64,000 nucleotides of DNA from Oscillibacter sp. (GTDB lineage: Bacteria > Bacillota > Clostridia > Oscillospirales > Oscillospiraceae). The first letter of the stretch is position 1, and the number at the start of each line of letters is the position of its first letter. Of this stretch, positions 43,982 through 52,595 are shown piece by piece. The translations under genes were made by a program, and so were the position numbers. The stretch is taken from the NCBI GenBank assembly GCA_022797935.1, contig JAAWLO010000001.1, positions 24,254-88,253 on the forward strand, given 5' to 3'. The notes beneath the pieces were generated by a model. It was not told the origin of the DNA and ran no database searches. It worked only from the letters and a program-made list of their open reading frames with translations.

Positions 43982-44004
43982 AGCCGCTCACCTTACCTTT
44001 CCCA

Positions 44005-44829
44005 TCACTTCTCGTCGCCGCCGCCCATTTCCCGCTGCTTCTGGGACATGTAGGTCAGCAGACGCTCCCGCAGGGCCTTGGGGTTTTCGCCGGCCTGAAT
44101 GGCCATGACGCCCTCGACGATAATCTGTTTGCAGAGGATTTCCTCGCTGTCCCGGTTCCGCAGCAGCTGGGCCACGGGGCCGAACACCATGTGGGCCAGA
44201 ATACAGCCGTACAGCGTGGTAATCAGGGCGGTACCCATGCTGTCACCCAGGCTGCTGGAGCCGTCGCCGTCCAGGCTCATGGATTTCAACATGTTAATCA
44301 GGCCCACCAGCGTACCGACCATGCCGAAGGCCGGCGCTACACTGGAAGCCTTGTCGTACATGCCCGCCGCATCCTCGTGCCGGGCGCTCATACATTCAAT
44401 GTCATTCTCCAGGATACCCCGGACCTTATCCTGATCGTTGGCGTCCACAATGAGCATGATGGCCTGCTTGAAAAAGGGGTCCGACTGTTCATTTGCCTTT
44501 TCTTCCAGAGACAGCAGGCCGTTTTTTCGGGCAATCTGCGCCAGTTCCACCAGCTGGTCTATGTAGCTCTTGGGGTCGAAGAGCTTGTTGTTCAAGATAA
44601 TCTTGAAGTGCTTGGGCATGTTCTTCAGCATGGACCCCGGGAAGCTGGCCATGACGATGAAGAGGGTACACCCAATGGTGATGAAGATACTGGCCGCGTC
44701 GAAGAAGTTCCAGAGGTTGCCTATAGTGACACCAAACTCGAACTTCGGATAGATTTTCAGCGTCGTGATACAGCCGAACAGGAACACGCCGAAGGCGCCG
44801 AGCAGGCCTATGATGTAGTTTAGGTTCAT
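44005..44829 (-). CDS. motA: Flagellar stator protein MotA
   Basis: A 274-aa stator subunit with four membrane spans (YIIGLLGAFGVFLFGCI, a second near 30-55, and the last two with SSVAPAFGMVGTLVGLINML and ALITTLYGCILAHMVFGPVA) and a cytoplasmic loop that faces FliG. It pairs with motB downstream (23-nt gap). The ATG at 44829 follows GGGAGTGAGGCG. Length is standard. Confidence 0.95.
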   Translation of the reverse strand: MNLNYIIGLLGAFGVFLFGCITTLKIYPKFEFGVTIGNLWNFFDAASIFITIGCTLFIVMASFPGSMLKNMPKHFKIILNNKLFDPKSYIDQLVELAQIARKNGLLSLEEKANEQSDPFFKQAIMLIVDANDQDKVRGILENDIECMSARHEDAAGMYDKASSVAPAFGMVGTLVGLINMLKSMSLDGDGSSSLGDSMGTALITTLYGCILAHMVFGPVAQLLRNRDSEEILCKQIIVEGVMAIQAGENPKALRERLLTYMSQKQREMGGGDEK

Positions 44830-44850
44830 TAGAACGCCTCACTCCCTTGG

Positions 44851-44869
44851 CCGGGCTGTGGATGCCCGG
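44851..44869 (-). other. Short stem-loop between flbD and motA
   Basis: CCGGGC (44851-44856) pairs with GCCCGG (44864-44869) around a 7-nt loop. No T tract. Confidence 0.4.
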
Positions 44870-44885
44870 ATTCTTTCTATGTTCA

Positions 44886-45101
44886 TCAACGCTTGTCCGT
44901 AACCGCGATTTCCCGGTGGATATCCTGGACTTTGGCGTTGTATTCCGCGATTTTACGAATAATGTCCTCCACACTCTCCCGGACCAGGTAGTAGTCGTGG
45001 TTCATCATGGTGATTTTGGACTCGGGGATGCACTCAATGTGCTCGATTTGCAGGTGGTTTACCAGAAATTTCTCGTGATTTCTCTTTGTCAGAAGAATCA
45101 T
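44886..45101 (-). CDS. flbD: Flagellar protein FlbD (SwrD family)
   Basis: A 71-aa small protein in the FlbD/SwrD family, commonly found between flgE and motA or fliL; in Bacillus, SwrD raises motor torque. Family features: MILLTKRNHEKFLVNHLQIE and IESIPESKITMMN-like IECIPESKI, then VRESVEDIIRKIAEYN. ATG 45101 has AAAGGCGG just upstream. A stem-loop separates it from flgE. Confidence 0.88.
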   Translation of the reverse strand: MILLTKRNHEKFLVNHLQIEHIECIPESKITMMNHDYYLVRESVEDIIRKIAEYNAKVQDIHREIAVTDKR

Positions 45102-45120
45102 AATATACCGCCTTTCAGGG

Positions 45121-45154
45121 CCCGCCGGGGAGTCCTCGCGGGACTCCCGGCGGG
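45121..45154 (-). other. Strong stem-loop between flgE and flbD
   Basis: A 14-bp stem with one bulge, CCCGCCGGGAGTCC against GGACTCCCCGGCGGG. The downstream sequence is not T-rich, so it may stabilise the flgE mRNA end rather than stop transcription. Confidence 0.55.
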
Positions 45155-45170
45155 TGTGTTATGAATTTGC

Positions 45171-46469
45171 TTAACGCTTCATGTTGACCAGTTCTTCCAG
45201 CATGGAGTCGGTGACGGTAATGATACGGGTGTTGGCCTGATAACCGCGCTGAGTCGTGATGAGCTCGGAGATCTCGGTGGCAAGGTCCACGTTGGGAGCC
45301 TCCAAGAAGCCGGTCAGCAGCTCCGTGGAGCCCGCGCTGGTCAGCTCCGCCAGCTGGGGAAGCTCCACCGCTTCTGCATCCTGACCGTTGTTGTTGCCGC
45401 CGTCCGCGGGAGCGTCCGCGTACAAGTGTCTGATGCTGCCGTTGACATGGGTGAGCCCCAGCTCTTTCTGCACGCCGCCCAGCATGGTAACCCGAAGGTC
45501 GCCCGCGCCGGCGCCGGCGGTGTAGTAGTTGTTGCCCGCGTGGCTGACGCCGTTGGGGTTGGTCACGTTGCCGATGGCAAGGTAGCCAATGGTGATACGC
45601 TCCTCGGTCTCCTTGCAGTTGCCCGTAATCGCGCCGGTCTTGGCGTCAATCTCGATGCTGTCCAGGGTGGCGTAGGCCAGGGGATTCACATCGCCGGGGA
45701 GCTTGTGTCCATCCTTATCAACAGGCCAATAATCCTCAATTTTCTGATAGGTGGGCTCATCCGTTGTTCCGCCGCCCGTACCGCCGCCTGCGTTTGTATC
45801 CGTCGCTTTATCTACGGGGTAATGAATCGTATAGCTGAATTCGTAATCGCTCTTCAGCTTCGTGTGGTCATCGTCTTCCCAGATATCATCCGAATCCTGG
45901 TCCTCCACAGGCTTGCCAGTATCCTTATCCACAATTGTCTTCTCCATCTTGGGAATCCGGATGGCGACCAGCTGGTCGCTGACAATAGGCTTGCCATCGG
46001 TGTCCGTGCCCGTCACCAGGAAGCCATACACCGGATTACCGGGACCGTCGGTGAGGTAGCCGTCCGCGCCGAACTTGAAGTCGCCGCTCCGGGTCAGGGT
46101 CAGGCTCTTGAAGCTCTCGGGGTTGGTGGGGTCAATCACGTCCGCCACATCCTTGTTACCCACCAGGAAGAACCCGTCGCCCACGATGGCGCAGTCCATG
46201 GGGTTGCCGGGGTTGTAGCTGGAAGTGGACATATCCAGGTCGATGTTGGCCACCAAGGAACCGTAGCCCAGCTGAGAGGGGTTCTTGCCGCCCACCACCT
46301 GGCTGCCGTTGGAACCAGTGCTGTACATGTTGTAGAGGCTGTCACGGAACACCGTGCGGTGCTTCTTGTAAGCGGTGGTGTTCACGTTCGCCACGTTGTT
46401 GCCGATTACGCTGAGTTTTTGCATGTGGGCCTTCAGGCCCGCAATGGACGCATACATAGATCCGGTCAT
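45171..46469 (-). CDS. flgE: Flagellar hook protein FlgE
   Basis: A 432-aa hook subunit. The N-terminal rod motif is SVIGNNVANVNTTAYKKHRT and the C-terminal helix is NVDLATEISELITTQRGYQA. In the middle, an extended region (about 185-290) with Asp/Gly/Thr-rich segments (DTNAGGGTGGGTTDEP) is surface-exposed in hooks and often varies. AAAGGAG precedes ATG 46469 by 12 nt. It sits behind the flgD/TIGR02530 gene pair. Confidence 0.94.
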   Translation of the reverse strand: MTGSMYASIAGLKAHMQKLSVIGNNVANVNTTAYKKHRTVFRDSLYNMYSTGSNGSQVVGGKNPSQLGYGSLVANIDLDMSTSSYNPGNPMDCAIVGDGFFLVGNKDVADVIDPTNPESFKSLTLTRSGDFKFGADGYLTDGPGNPVYGFLVTGTDTDGKPIVSDQLVAIRIPKMEKTIVDKDTGKPVEDQDSDDIWEDDDHTKLKSDYEFSYTIHYPVDKATDTNAGGGTGGGTTDEPTYQKIEDYWPVDKDGHKLPGDVNPLAYATLDSIEIDAKTGAITGNCKETEERITIGYLAIGNVTNPNGVSHAGNNYYTAGAGAGDLRVTMLGGVQKELGLTHVNGSIRHLYADAPADGGNNNGQDAEAVELPQLAELTSAGSTELLTGFLEAPNVDLATEISELITTQRGYQANTRIITVTDSMLEELVNMKR

Positions 46470-46510
46470 AGGGAATTGGAACTCCTTTCGTCTCTTCGGC
46501 GCCGCCTGGG

Positions 46511-46527
46511 CCCGCCAAACGGGCGGG
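46511..46527 (-). other. Short stem-loop upstream of flgE
   Basis: CCCGCC (46511-46516) pairs with GGCGGG (46522-46527). It lies between the small flagellar operon protein gene and flgE. Confidence 0.4.
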
Positions 46528-46569
46528 ACTCACTGGCCTCCGAAAACCGGTCCTGCCATCTGTAGTATA

Positions 46570-46941
46570 TTACAGGAACACGGCGCCGTCAATATTCGTG
46601 AAAACACTGTCCTTCATTTCCTCCTGAGTAATGGCTGTGATGACCTTGCTCTGGGGAACGTTGATGATAAAGGCTTTCTCAGTGTCCATTGCCAGGATAT
46701 TGGTCGCGCCCTTGGCCTGGGCCCGCACCATACTGCCTTTGATTTGGTCGATCAGGCTGGGGGTAATTTCAATCCCCCGCTCCTCGGCCCGGCTCCTGGC
46801 GTGCTTAGAAAACTGAACATCCTGTCCGGTCTTCGTCAGCTCTTGCTGAAGAGCGGCCGCAAAACCGCCTCCCGCAGCCGTTCGCTTCCCTGCGTCCGGT
46901 GTCTGTTGTATGGGGATTTGTTTGGATACACGCTCAAGCAT
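46570..46941 (-). CDS. Small flagellar operon protein (TIGR02530-type)
   Basis: A 123-aa protein matching the family found between flgD and flgE in Gram-positive clusters: VQFSKHARSRAEERGIEITP, IKGSMVRAQAKGATNILAMD and AFIINVPQSKVITAI. Function is not established. GGAGGG before ATG 46941 overlaps the flgD stop. The N-terminal 50 residues are disordered-looking. Confidence 0.86.
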   Translation of the reverse strand: MLERVSKQIPIQQTPDAGKRTAAGGGFAAALQQELTKTGQDVQFSKHARSRAEERGIEITPSLIDQIKGSMVRAQAKGATNILAMDTEKAFIINVPQSKVITAITQEEMKDSVFTNIDGAVFL

Positions 46942-46947
46942 GCCGCA

Positions 46948-47586
46948 TCATCCCTCCGTGTCGCTTGGGGCTCCATTCTCTCCGTTGTATTCCGGAGGCT
47001 CGCTGGGGTTTTCAGGTTCCGTGGGCTTCTCGGTTTCATCGGGCTTTTCCACCTCGCCGGGTTTCTCGCCTTCATCAGGCTTTTCCGCCTCGCCGGGTTT
47101 CTCGCCTTCGCCGGGCTTCTCCACACCATCCGTTTTGTCGTCGTCTTCTTCTTTCTTTTCAGGCAGACGGCCAACGGCCATAATCTCACTGAGCCGGTAG
47201 TACTCGTCGTTAATGAAAATAACCGGTTCGCCGTTCATCGTACCGGAAGCGGTCACAGTGCCCACGATCTCCTGAAGCTTGTTGTCGGAGTCGTATTTGC
47301 CCACGGTCACTTCCTTGCCCACCAGAGAGGAGGCATAAGAGGTTACGCTGGCGTCGGTCATATTGACCATGGACTGAATCATCTGCATCTGAATCATCTG
47401 GTTCAGCATTTCCGATGTATCCATAGTCTGGTCAATGCCCTGGTTGGTCATCTGGGTAATCATCAAGGTGATGAAATCCGTCATGTCCAAATCCAGGTTG
47501 CTGCCCTTTTTGCTGATATTGACGGTGGTATCGCCTACCTGCTTCTGACCGTAGACGCCGCCAATATCCGCCATAAAATCGCTCAT
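46948..47586 (-). CDS. flgD: Flagellar hook assembly (cap) protein FlgD
   Basis: A 212-aa FlgD. The N-terminal FlgD domain is clear (LDMTDFITLMITQMTNQGID, then MLNQMIQMQMIQSM and SSLVGKEVTVGKYD). The usual C-terminal Ig-like part is short or missing; instead the chain ends in an acidic tail with six EKPxEx units. ATG 47586 (GGAAG upstream) is favoured over an upstream GTG that overlaps fliK's end. FlgD caps the growing hook. Confidence 0.9.
   Translation of the reverse strand: MSDFMADIGGVYGQKQVGDTTVNISKKGSNLDLDMTDFITLMITQMTNQGIDQTMDTSEMLNQMIQMQMIQSMVNMTDASVTSYASSLVGKEVTVGKYDSDNKLQEIVGTVTASGTMNGEPVIFINDEYYRLSEIMAVGRLPEKKEEDDDKTDGVEKPGEGEKPGEAEKPDEGEKPGEVEKPDETEKPTEPENPSEPPEYNGENGAPSDTEG
47014..47121 (-). 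repeat. Six 18-bp tandem repeats in flgD
   Basis: The units encode EKPGEG, EKPGEA, EKPDEG, EKPGEV, EKPDET and EKPTEP in succession. Unit number is likely to vary among strains through slippage. Confidence 0.85.
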
Positions 47587-47603
47587 AGATTCACTTCCAT
47601 TCC

Positions 47604-48722
47604 TCACTCATCTCCGGGAATCAATCCCAGGCGCAGCTGATGCAGGAAATCCTCCCCGCTCTGCTGTCTGCGGCGCTGCTCCTGCCGCTGCTGGCGCTGC
47701 TGGTTCTGCTGCTGGTCGTAGAGGTCCTTCCACTGGCTGTCCTCCTGACGGGGGACCTCCACCCGAACCTCCTGCTGCGTCTCCCGGCTGAGGAGATTCT
47801 CCAAACCGGAGAGATTTTTCTCCAACAGGTTCTGGGTTCTGCCGTTCTCGGCGTGCAGATGCACCACCAGACCGCCGTCCTTCTGAAGCGTCAGCTCCAC
47901 GGTCACCTTGCCCAGATTCTCGGGATTCAGCTGGATTTCCACGTGGGTCGCGCCCTCACGGACGGCCTCTGCCAGCTTCGCGCTCACCTGCTTTTCCACC
48001 GGCTCGGCTTCCTCCGCAGGCGCGGGGGCTTCCGTCTCCTTGACCGGAGCGGTTTCCAAGTCGCGGATAACCGGGGTCTCCACCTCAGCGTCCTGAAGTT
48101 CCGGCGTTTCCTCGGTCTCTTCCGGAGCCTCAATGGTTTCCACCTTGACTTCCAGCACCTCTTTCTCAACCTGCCGGACAATCTCCGGGGCCTCAGTCTG
48201 CATCTCAGGAGCTTCCGCCTCATTCTGGGCCTCTACCCACTCGCCGGCCACGGCATGCAGGCTTTCCTGGTTCTCACCGGTCTGGGACGCGTCCTGCATC
48301 CAGGACACCACGCGAAGACCGCTCTCCTCATGGTCCTGATAGCTCACCGGCTCCAGGCCTTCTTCCCAGTTGGGGTCCGTCAGCACCTGCGGGGCCTTCT
48401 CGGCGATTTCGGCCACCAGGGGATTCTGCATCCGGACGGCCATAGCCGCCAGCATCATCTGCTCCTCCAGTGTCTTCAGCTGGTTTTCCGGCTCCGTCTC
48501 AGAGGCGGCGGGGTCCTTTTCACCAGCCTGGTCCGGCTGTTCCGTCTTCTGGGCAGGCTTGGCGGATTCGGTCTTCTCCGGCTGGGAAGCGGACGGATCC
48601 TGCTTCTGTTCCAGCAGCTTCTGGAATCCATCCTTCTCACTGCTCTCGCTTTTCGGTGCGGCAGGCCGCTCCTGGGAAAGCTGCATTCCAGCCATCAGCG
48701 GGTTGTTGTATAACTGTTCCAT
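47604..48722 (-). CDS. fliK: Flagellar hook-length control protein FliK
   Basis: A 372-aa exported ruler. The N-terminal two-thirds is low-complexity (Glu/Ala/Pro), as in other FliK; the C-terminal core holds VEIQLNPENLGKVTVELTLQ and GGLVVHLHAENG, the LxPxxLGxVxV signature. A Gln/Arg-rich tail (WKDLYDQQQNQQRQQRQ) follows. ATG 48722 is preferred over an upstream in-frame start that overlaps the AAGGAGG site. It lies between fliJ and flgD. Confidence 0.9.
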   Translation of the reverse strand: MEQLYNNPLMAGMQLSQERPAAPKSESSEKDGFQKLLEQKQDPSASQPEKTESAKPAQKTEQPDQAGEKDPAASETEPENQLKTLEEQMMLAAMAVRMQNPLVAEIAEKAPQVLTDPNWEEGLEPVSYQDHEESGLRVVSWMQDASQTGENQESLHAVAGEWVEAQNEAEAPEMQTEAPEIVRQVEKEVLEVKVETIEAPEETEETPELQDAEVETPVIRDLETAPVKETEAPAPAEEAEPVEKQVSAKLAEAVREGATHVEIQLNPENLGKVTVELTLQKDGGLVVHLHAENGRTQNLLEKNLSGLENLLSRETQQEVRVEVPRQEDSQWKDLYDQQQNQQRQQRQEQRRRQQSGEDFLHQLRLGLIPGDE

Positions 48723-48795
48723 TCTTACATTCACCTCCTTACTATATAATGTAATCTATTTCCAAACGGTACGTTTCCGCACCGGATGGACCCTG

Positions 48796-49248
48796 TCAAG
48801 CGCCCACGTTGGCGTGGGCCCGGGCGGAGCTGACGAACTCCTCGATAAACAGCTCCTCGCTTTTCGCCTCCGCTTTATGGTAGGCATCCAGCTTCTTCTC
48901 CCGCAGCTTCTCAATGGAGGAGGTCTCCTTTTTCGCCTCCACCACCTCGGAGCGCTTCTTTTCCTCCTCGGCCCGCAGCTTCTCCAAATGCTGGGTCTCC
49001 CTTTGGATTTCCAGCTCACCGGCCCGGAGTCCGCTCTGGTACATCAGCGCGTCGGTAATGGTCAAACCTTCCCCGGCCCGCTGGCGGTACTCCTCATTAT
49101 AATCCCGATACTCCTGCCATAGGCCTTCCAAAACCGTCTCCTGCTCCCGCACCCGGGCCAGAATCAGGGCATGTTCCCCCTGAAGGGACTCCAAAACCTG
49201 CTGTTTATAAGACAAAACCGTGTCCAGAGAAAACTTGAACTTCTTCAC
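48796..49248 (-). CDS. fliJ: Flagellar export protein FliJ
   Basis: A 150-aa coiled-coil protein, with FKFSLDTVLSYKQQVLESLQ at the start and a long Glu/Lys-rich helix. FliJ binds the FliI ATPase ring and FlhA. Start is GTG 49248 with GGAGAACCGCCTG upstream. It lies 22 nt after fliI. Confidence 0.88.
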   Translation of the reverse strand: MKKFKFSLDTVLSYKQQVLESLQGEHALILARVREQETVLEGLWQEYRDYNEEYRQRAGEGLTITDALMYQSGLRAGELEIQRETQHLEKLRAEEEKKRSEVVEAKKETSSIEKLREKKLDAYHKAEAKSEELFIEEFVSSARAHANVGA

Positions 49249-49269
49249 CAGGCGGTTCTCCTTTTCGCT

Positions 49270-50571
49270 TTAGTTCAGAATCTTCCGCAGCTTTTCCAGA
49301 CATTCGTCGTAGCCAAAGGCCTCGTTGATATCCTGGGTAAGAAAGCCGTTCACCGCGTCAATCTTCGACAAGGCATAGTCCAGATTCCGATTGGTCCCCG
49401 GTTTGTAAGCGCCAATGGCCACCAGGTCCGCGTTTTTTTCATAGGTGCTGAGAATATCCCGCAGGCGGGAGGCCAGCTGCCGATGCTCCGGCGAGACAAT
49501 TTCCACCATCAGACGGGAAATGCTGGCGGAAACGTCAATGGCTGGGTAATGGTTGCTGTTGGCCAGCGCCCGGGAGAGCACAATGTGACCATCCAGAATA
49601 CCCCGGACGGTGTCCGCAATGGGTTCATTGGTATCGTCGCCCTCCACCAGAACGGTGTAGACGCCGGTAATAGAGCCTCGCTCGAAGTTGCCGCTGCGCT
49701 CCAGGAGCTTGGGCATCTCCGCGTACATGGAAGGGGTATAGCCCCGGCTCACCGGCGGCTCGCCGATGGCCAGACCAATTTCCCGCTGGGCCATAGCAAA
49801 CCGGGTCAGGGAATCCATCATCAGCAAAACGTCGTAGCCTTGATCCCGAAAATACTCCGCAATGCCTGTGGCCACGCTGGGGCATTTCATCCGCAGCATA
49901 GCCGGCTGGTCGGAGGTGGCCACCACCAGAATGGAGCGGCGCATTCCCTCTTCGCCCAAATCCTTTTGGACAAACTCCAGAACCTCGCGGCCCCGTTCGC
50001 CCACCAGCGCGATCACGTTGATGTCGGCCTTGACGTTTTTGGCAATCATGCCCATCAGTGTGGATTTTCCCACGCCAGAGCCAGCAAAAATGCCAATTCT
50101 CTGTCCTTTTCCTATGGTAATGGTACCATCTATAGCTTTTACGCCAAACTCCATCCGCTCCCGGATCGGGGGACGCTGGAGAGGGTTGATATACGAACCG
50201 CTGACGCAGTAAGGCTCGCCTCCTTGAAACGGCGGCTTGCCGTCAATGGGCTGGCCCATAGCGTTGATGATGCGGCCCCGGAGGAACTCGCCCACCCGCA
50301 GGGTCAGCTGCCGGCCGGTATTCCGCACGAAGTTTCCGGCGGAGATGCCGTTCATGTCGGAATAGGGCATCAGCAGGATGTGGTCGTTTTTAAACCCGAC
50401 CACCTCCGCCGTCACCTGGCCGCCGGAATCACCGTTATAAATGCGGCAGATGTCACCCACCGCCGCCCGGCCGCCGGAGGCCTCAATGGACATTCCGACA
50501 ATATTTTCAATTTTCCCAGTCAGGCTGTAGGTCTCCGCGTTGTAGACCTGACGGATCATTTGCCGGAACAT
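49270..50571 (-). CDS. fliI: Flagellum-specific ATP synthase/ATPase FliI
   Basis: A 433-aa F1-beta-like ATPase powering export. Walker A GIFAGSGVGKSTLMG, VIALVGERGREVLEF, Walker B VLLMMDSLTRFAMAQREIGL, and the T3S signature GEPPVSRGYTPSMYAEMPKL are present. ATG 50571 follows AAGGAG. Conserved order fliH-fliI-fliJ. Confidence 0.97.
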   Translation of the reverse strand: MFRQMIRQVYNAETYSLTGKIENIVGMSIEASGGRAAVGDICRIYNGDSGGQVTAEVVGFKNDHILLMPYSDMNGISAGNFVRNTGRQLTLRVGEFLRGRIINAMGQPIDGKPPFQGGEPYCVSGSYINPLQRPPIRERMEFGVKAIDGTITIGKGQRIGIFAGSGVGKSTLMGMIAKNVKADINVIALVGERGREVLEFVQKDLGEEGMRRSILVVATSDQPAMLRMKCPSVATGIAEYFRDQGYDVLLMMDSLTRFAMAQREIGLAIGEPPVSRGYTPSMYAEMPKLLERSGNFERGSITGVYTVLVEGDDTNEPIADTVRGILDGHIVLSRALANSNHYPAIDVSASISRLMVEIVSPEHRQLASRLRDILSTYEKNADLVAIGAYKPGTNRNLDYALSKIDAVNGFLTQDINEAFGYDECLEKLRKILN

Positions 50572-50599
50572 ACATACTCCTTCATTGCTTGCCGCCGTA

Positions 50600-51505
50600 T
50601 TACAGCGTCCCGTTGAGGTTCAGGCTGCCGAACTGCACGCCCCCCTCCTCCATGGGACCGGCCGGGGTATCGGACAGCAAGGTCCGGATGTTGTTCATCT
50701 GCGTGGCGGCGCTGGCGTCTATAATTTCGTCGGGCATTTCAATGATGCAAGTGCCCGCCTCGTCGTCGGCCATGGGAATGATGCGCACCCGGTCGCTGAG
50801 GGCTGTGAGGGCGTTCATCAAACTGGCCGGAACCTTTGCCATGTGCTTGGCATCACATTCGGCAATATAAATATGAGCCCATTCCCGCCGCTTGCGTTTG
50901 TCGATGGCTGTCTGAATCATCCGGCCGATGACATCGCTGCTGCTTTTGAGGCTGACACAGACCACCTTTTCCGCAATGGCGATAGCCAGGTCCCGCAGCT
51001 CCTCTACATTCTCTTCCATCTGCCGGTCCAGAGCATCCCCGGCCCGTTTCAGGAAAGCATTCAGCTCCTCTGCCAGGGCGGCGGCCTGCCGCTCCTGGGC
51101 GGCCCGGTTTTCCTCCAGAGCCTGCGCCACGCCCTGGGCGGTTCCCTCGGCCCGGCCGGCTTCCAAGCCGTTCTGCCGGGCGGACTCATACAGGGCTTCC
51201 GCCTTCACCTCCGCCTCCAGCCGGGCCTGCTCCAAAAGCGCATCGGCCCGCTGGCGGGCATCCTCCAAAATCTGCTCCGCCTGAATCTGAGCGAAGCTCA
51301 CCGGGTCCGGCTCAGGGTCCGGTTCCGGCTCCGGAGGCGGGGAAAGGGGCTCTTCCGCCCCTTCCAGTCCCGCCGCCGTCTCCTCCTCCGAAACCGCCGC
51401 CTCCTCAGGAGGGACGGGCGGAACATCCAGCTCCAGCTCTCCGGCATCGGGGAAGTGGTAGGGCTCCGCTTTGGGGCCCATGATGGCTTTCCAAATACTA
51501 GGCAA
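50600..51505 (-). CDS. fliH: Flagellar assembly protein FliH
   Basis: A 301-aa negative regulator/stator of FliI. An acidic Pro-rich N-terminal region (about 15-75), a long helix (about 70-160, GRAEGTAQGVAQALEENRAA with GxxxG-type spacing) and a C-terminal domain (about 165-280, VEELRDLAIAIAEKVVCVSL) are present. TTG 51505 overlaps the fliG end by 8 nt and has AAAGGA 9 nt upstream; ATG 51481 lacks a ribosome site. Confidence 0.9.
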   Translation of the reverse strand: MPSIWKAIMGPKAEPYHFPDAGELELDVPPVPPEEAAVSEEETAAGLEGAEEPLSPPPEPEPDPEPDPVSFAQIQAEQILEDARQRADALLEQARLEAEVKAEALYESARQNGLEAGRAEGTAQGVAQALEENRAAQERQAAALAEELNAFLKRAGDALDRQMEENVEELRDLAIAIAEKVVCVSLKSSSDVIGRMIQTAIDKRKRREWAHIYIAECDAKHMAKVPASLMNALTALSDRVRIIPMADDEAGTCIIEMPDEIIDASAATQMNNIRTLLSDTPAGPMEEGGVQFGSLNLNGTL

Positions 51506-52595
51506 TGATATCGTCCTTTCCAGCCTTCAGGATGATGATCTCACCCTTCTCCTCCAAGCCGCGGATGATTGCCACAATACGCTGCTGGGCCTCTTCCACG
51601 TCCTTCATGCGGACATTGGTTGTAATCTCCAGATCGTCCTTGATGGTCTGGGCCATACGGCTGGACATATTGGCAAAGAGCTTGTTTGCCACTTCCGCAT
51701 TGGACGCCTTGAGGGACAGCACCAGATCTCTGGGGTCGCAGTCCCGGACGAAGCGCTGCACAGAGCGGTCGTCCATGGTGATGATGTCCTCGAAGACAAA
51801 CATCCGTTTGCGGATCTCGTCGGCCAGCTCCTGGTCGTGGTCGGCCAGACCATCGAAGATGTTTTTCTCGCTGGTCCGGTCCAGGTTGTTCATCACGTCG
51901 GCCACATAGTCTATGCCGCCGACCTTGATATTGTTGTCGGTCATGATGCTGGAGAACCGGTTGCGCATCTCTGCCTCCACAATTTTGATGGCGGTGGGGG
52001 AGACGCTTTCCAGCTTGGCAATGCTCTCCACCACCTGAATCTGTTTGCGTTCCGGCAGCTGGGACACCACGCCCGCCGCTTTGTCCGCGTCCACGTAGCT
52101 GAGGACCAGCGCGATCGTCTGGGGCCGTTCGCTGCGCAGGGCAGAGTACAGGGACTTGACGTCCGCCTTGTCCATGAAGGAGAACTCCCGGTTCCGCAGG
52201 GACTTGGTGACCTTGCCCAGGAGATCTGCCGCCGCCTGTTCGCCGTAGGCCTTCTCCAGCACGGCCCGGGCATACTCCAGACCGCCCTCGGTAACGGCTT
52301 TGTTGGTCATGCAGAGGCGATGGAACTCCGTGAGGACGTCCTCGGTCTGCTGGGCCGTGAGAACGTTCAGCCGGGCAATTTCCAGCGTCAGTTCCTCTAC
52401 GTCCTCCGGCTCCATGAAGCGGTACAGCAGCGACGCTTTATCCGCTCCCAGGGCAATCATTACCGCCGCAGCCTTTTGGGCTCCGGAAAGCGTGATCTCC
52501 TTTTCCGCCGGTTTCTTCGCGGTTTCCTTTTTCGCCGCAGGCTTTGGGGCGGCGGCCGCCTTCGGGGCGGCGGCAGTTCCCGTCGTCTCAGGCAT
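51498..52595 (-). CDS. fliG: Flagellar motor switch protein FliG
   Basis: A 365-aa rotor protein. An Ala/Lys-rich N-terminal extension (about 1-32), then FliG-N (QKAAAVMIALGADKASLLYR), the middle EHPQTIAL-like region (SERPQTIALVLSYVDADKAA) and FliG-C (MFVFEDIITMDDRSVQRFVR) with the charged torque helix (DRSVQRFVRDCDPRDLVL). It overlaps fliF by 8 nt and fliH by 8 nt. Confidence 0.97.
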   Translation of the reverse strand: MPETTGTAAAPKAAAAPKPAAKKETAKKPAEKEITLSGAQKAAAVMIALGADKASLLYRFMEPEDVEELTLEIARLNVLTAQQTEDVLTEFHRLCMTNKAVTEGGLEYARAVLEKAYGEQAAADLLGKVTKSLRNREFSFMDKADVKSLYSALRSERPQTIALVLSYVDADKAAGVVSQLPERKQIQVVESIAKLESVSPTAIKIVEAEMRNRFSSIMTDNNIKVGGIDYVADVMNNLDRTSEKNIFDGLADHDQELADEIRKRMFVFEDIITMDDRSVQRFVRDCDPRDLVLSLKASNAEVANKLFANMSSRMAQTIKDDLEITTNVRMKDVEEAQQRIVAIIRGLEEKGEIIILKAGKDDIIA

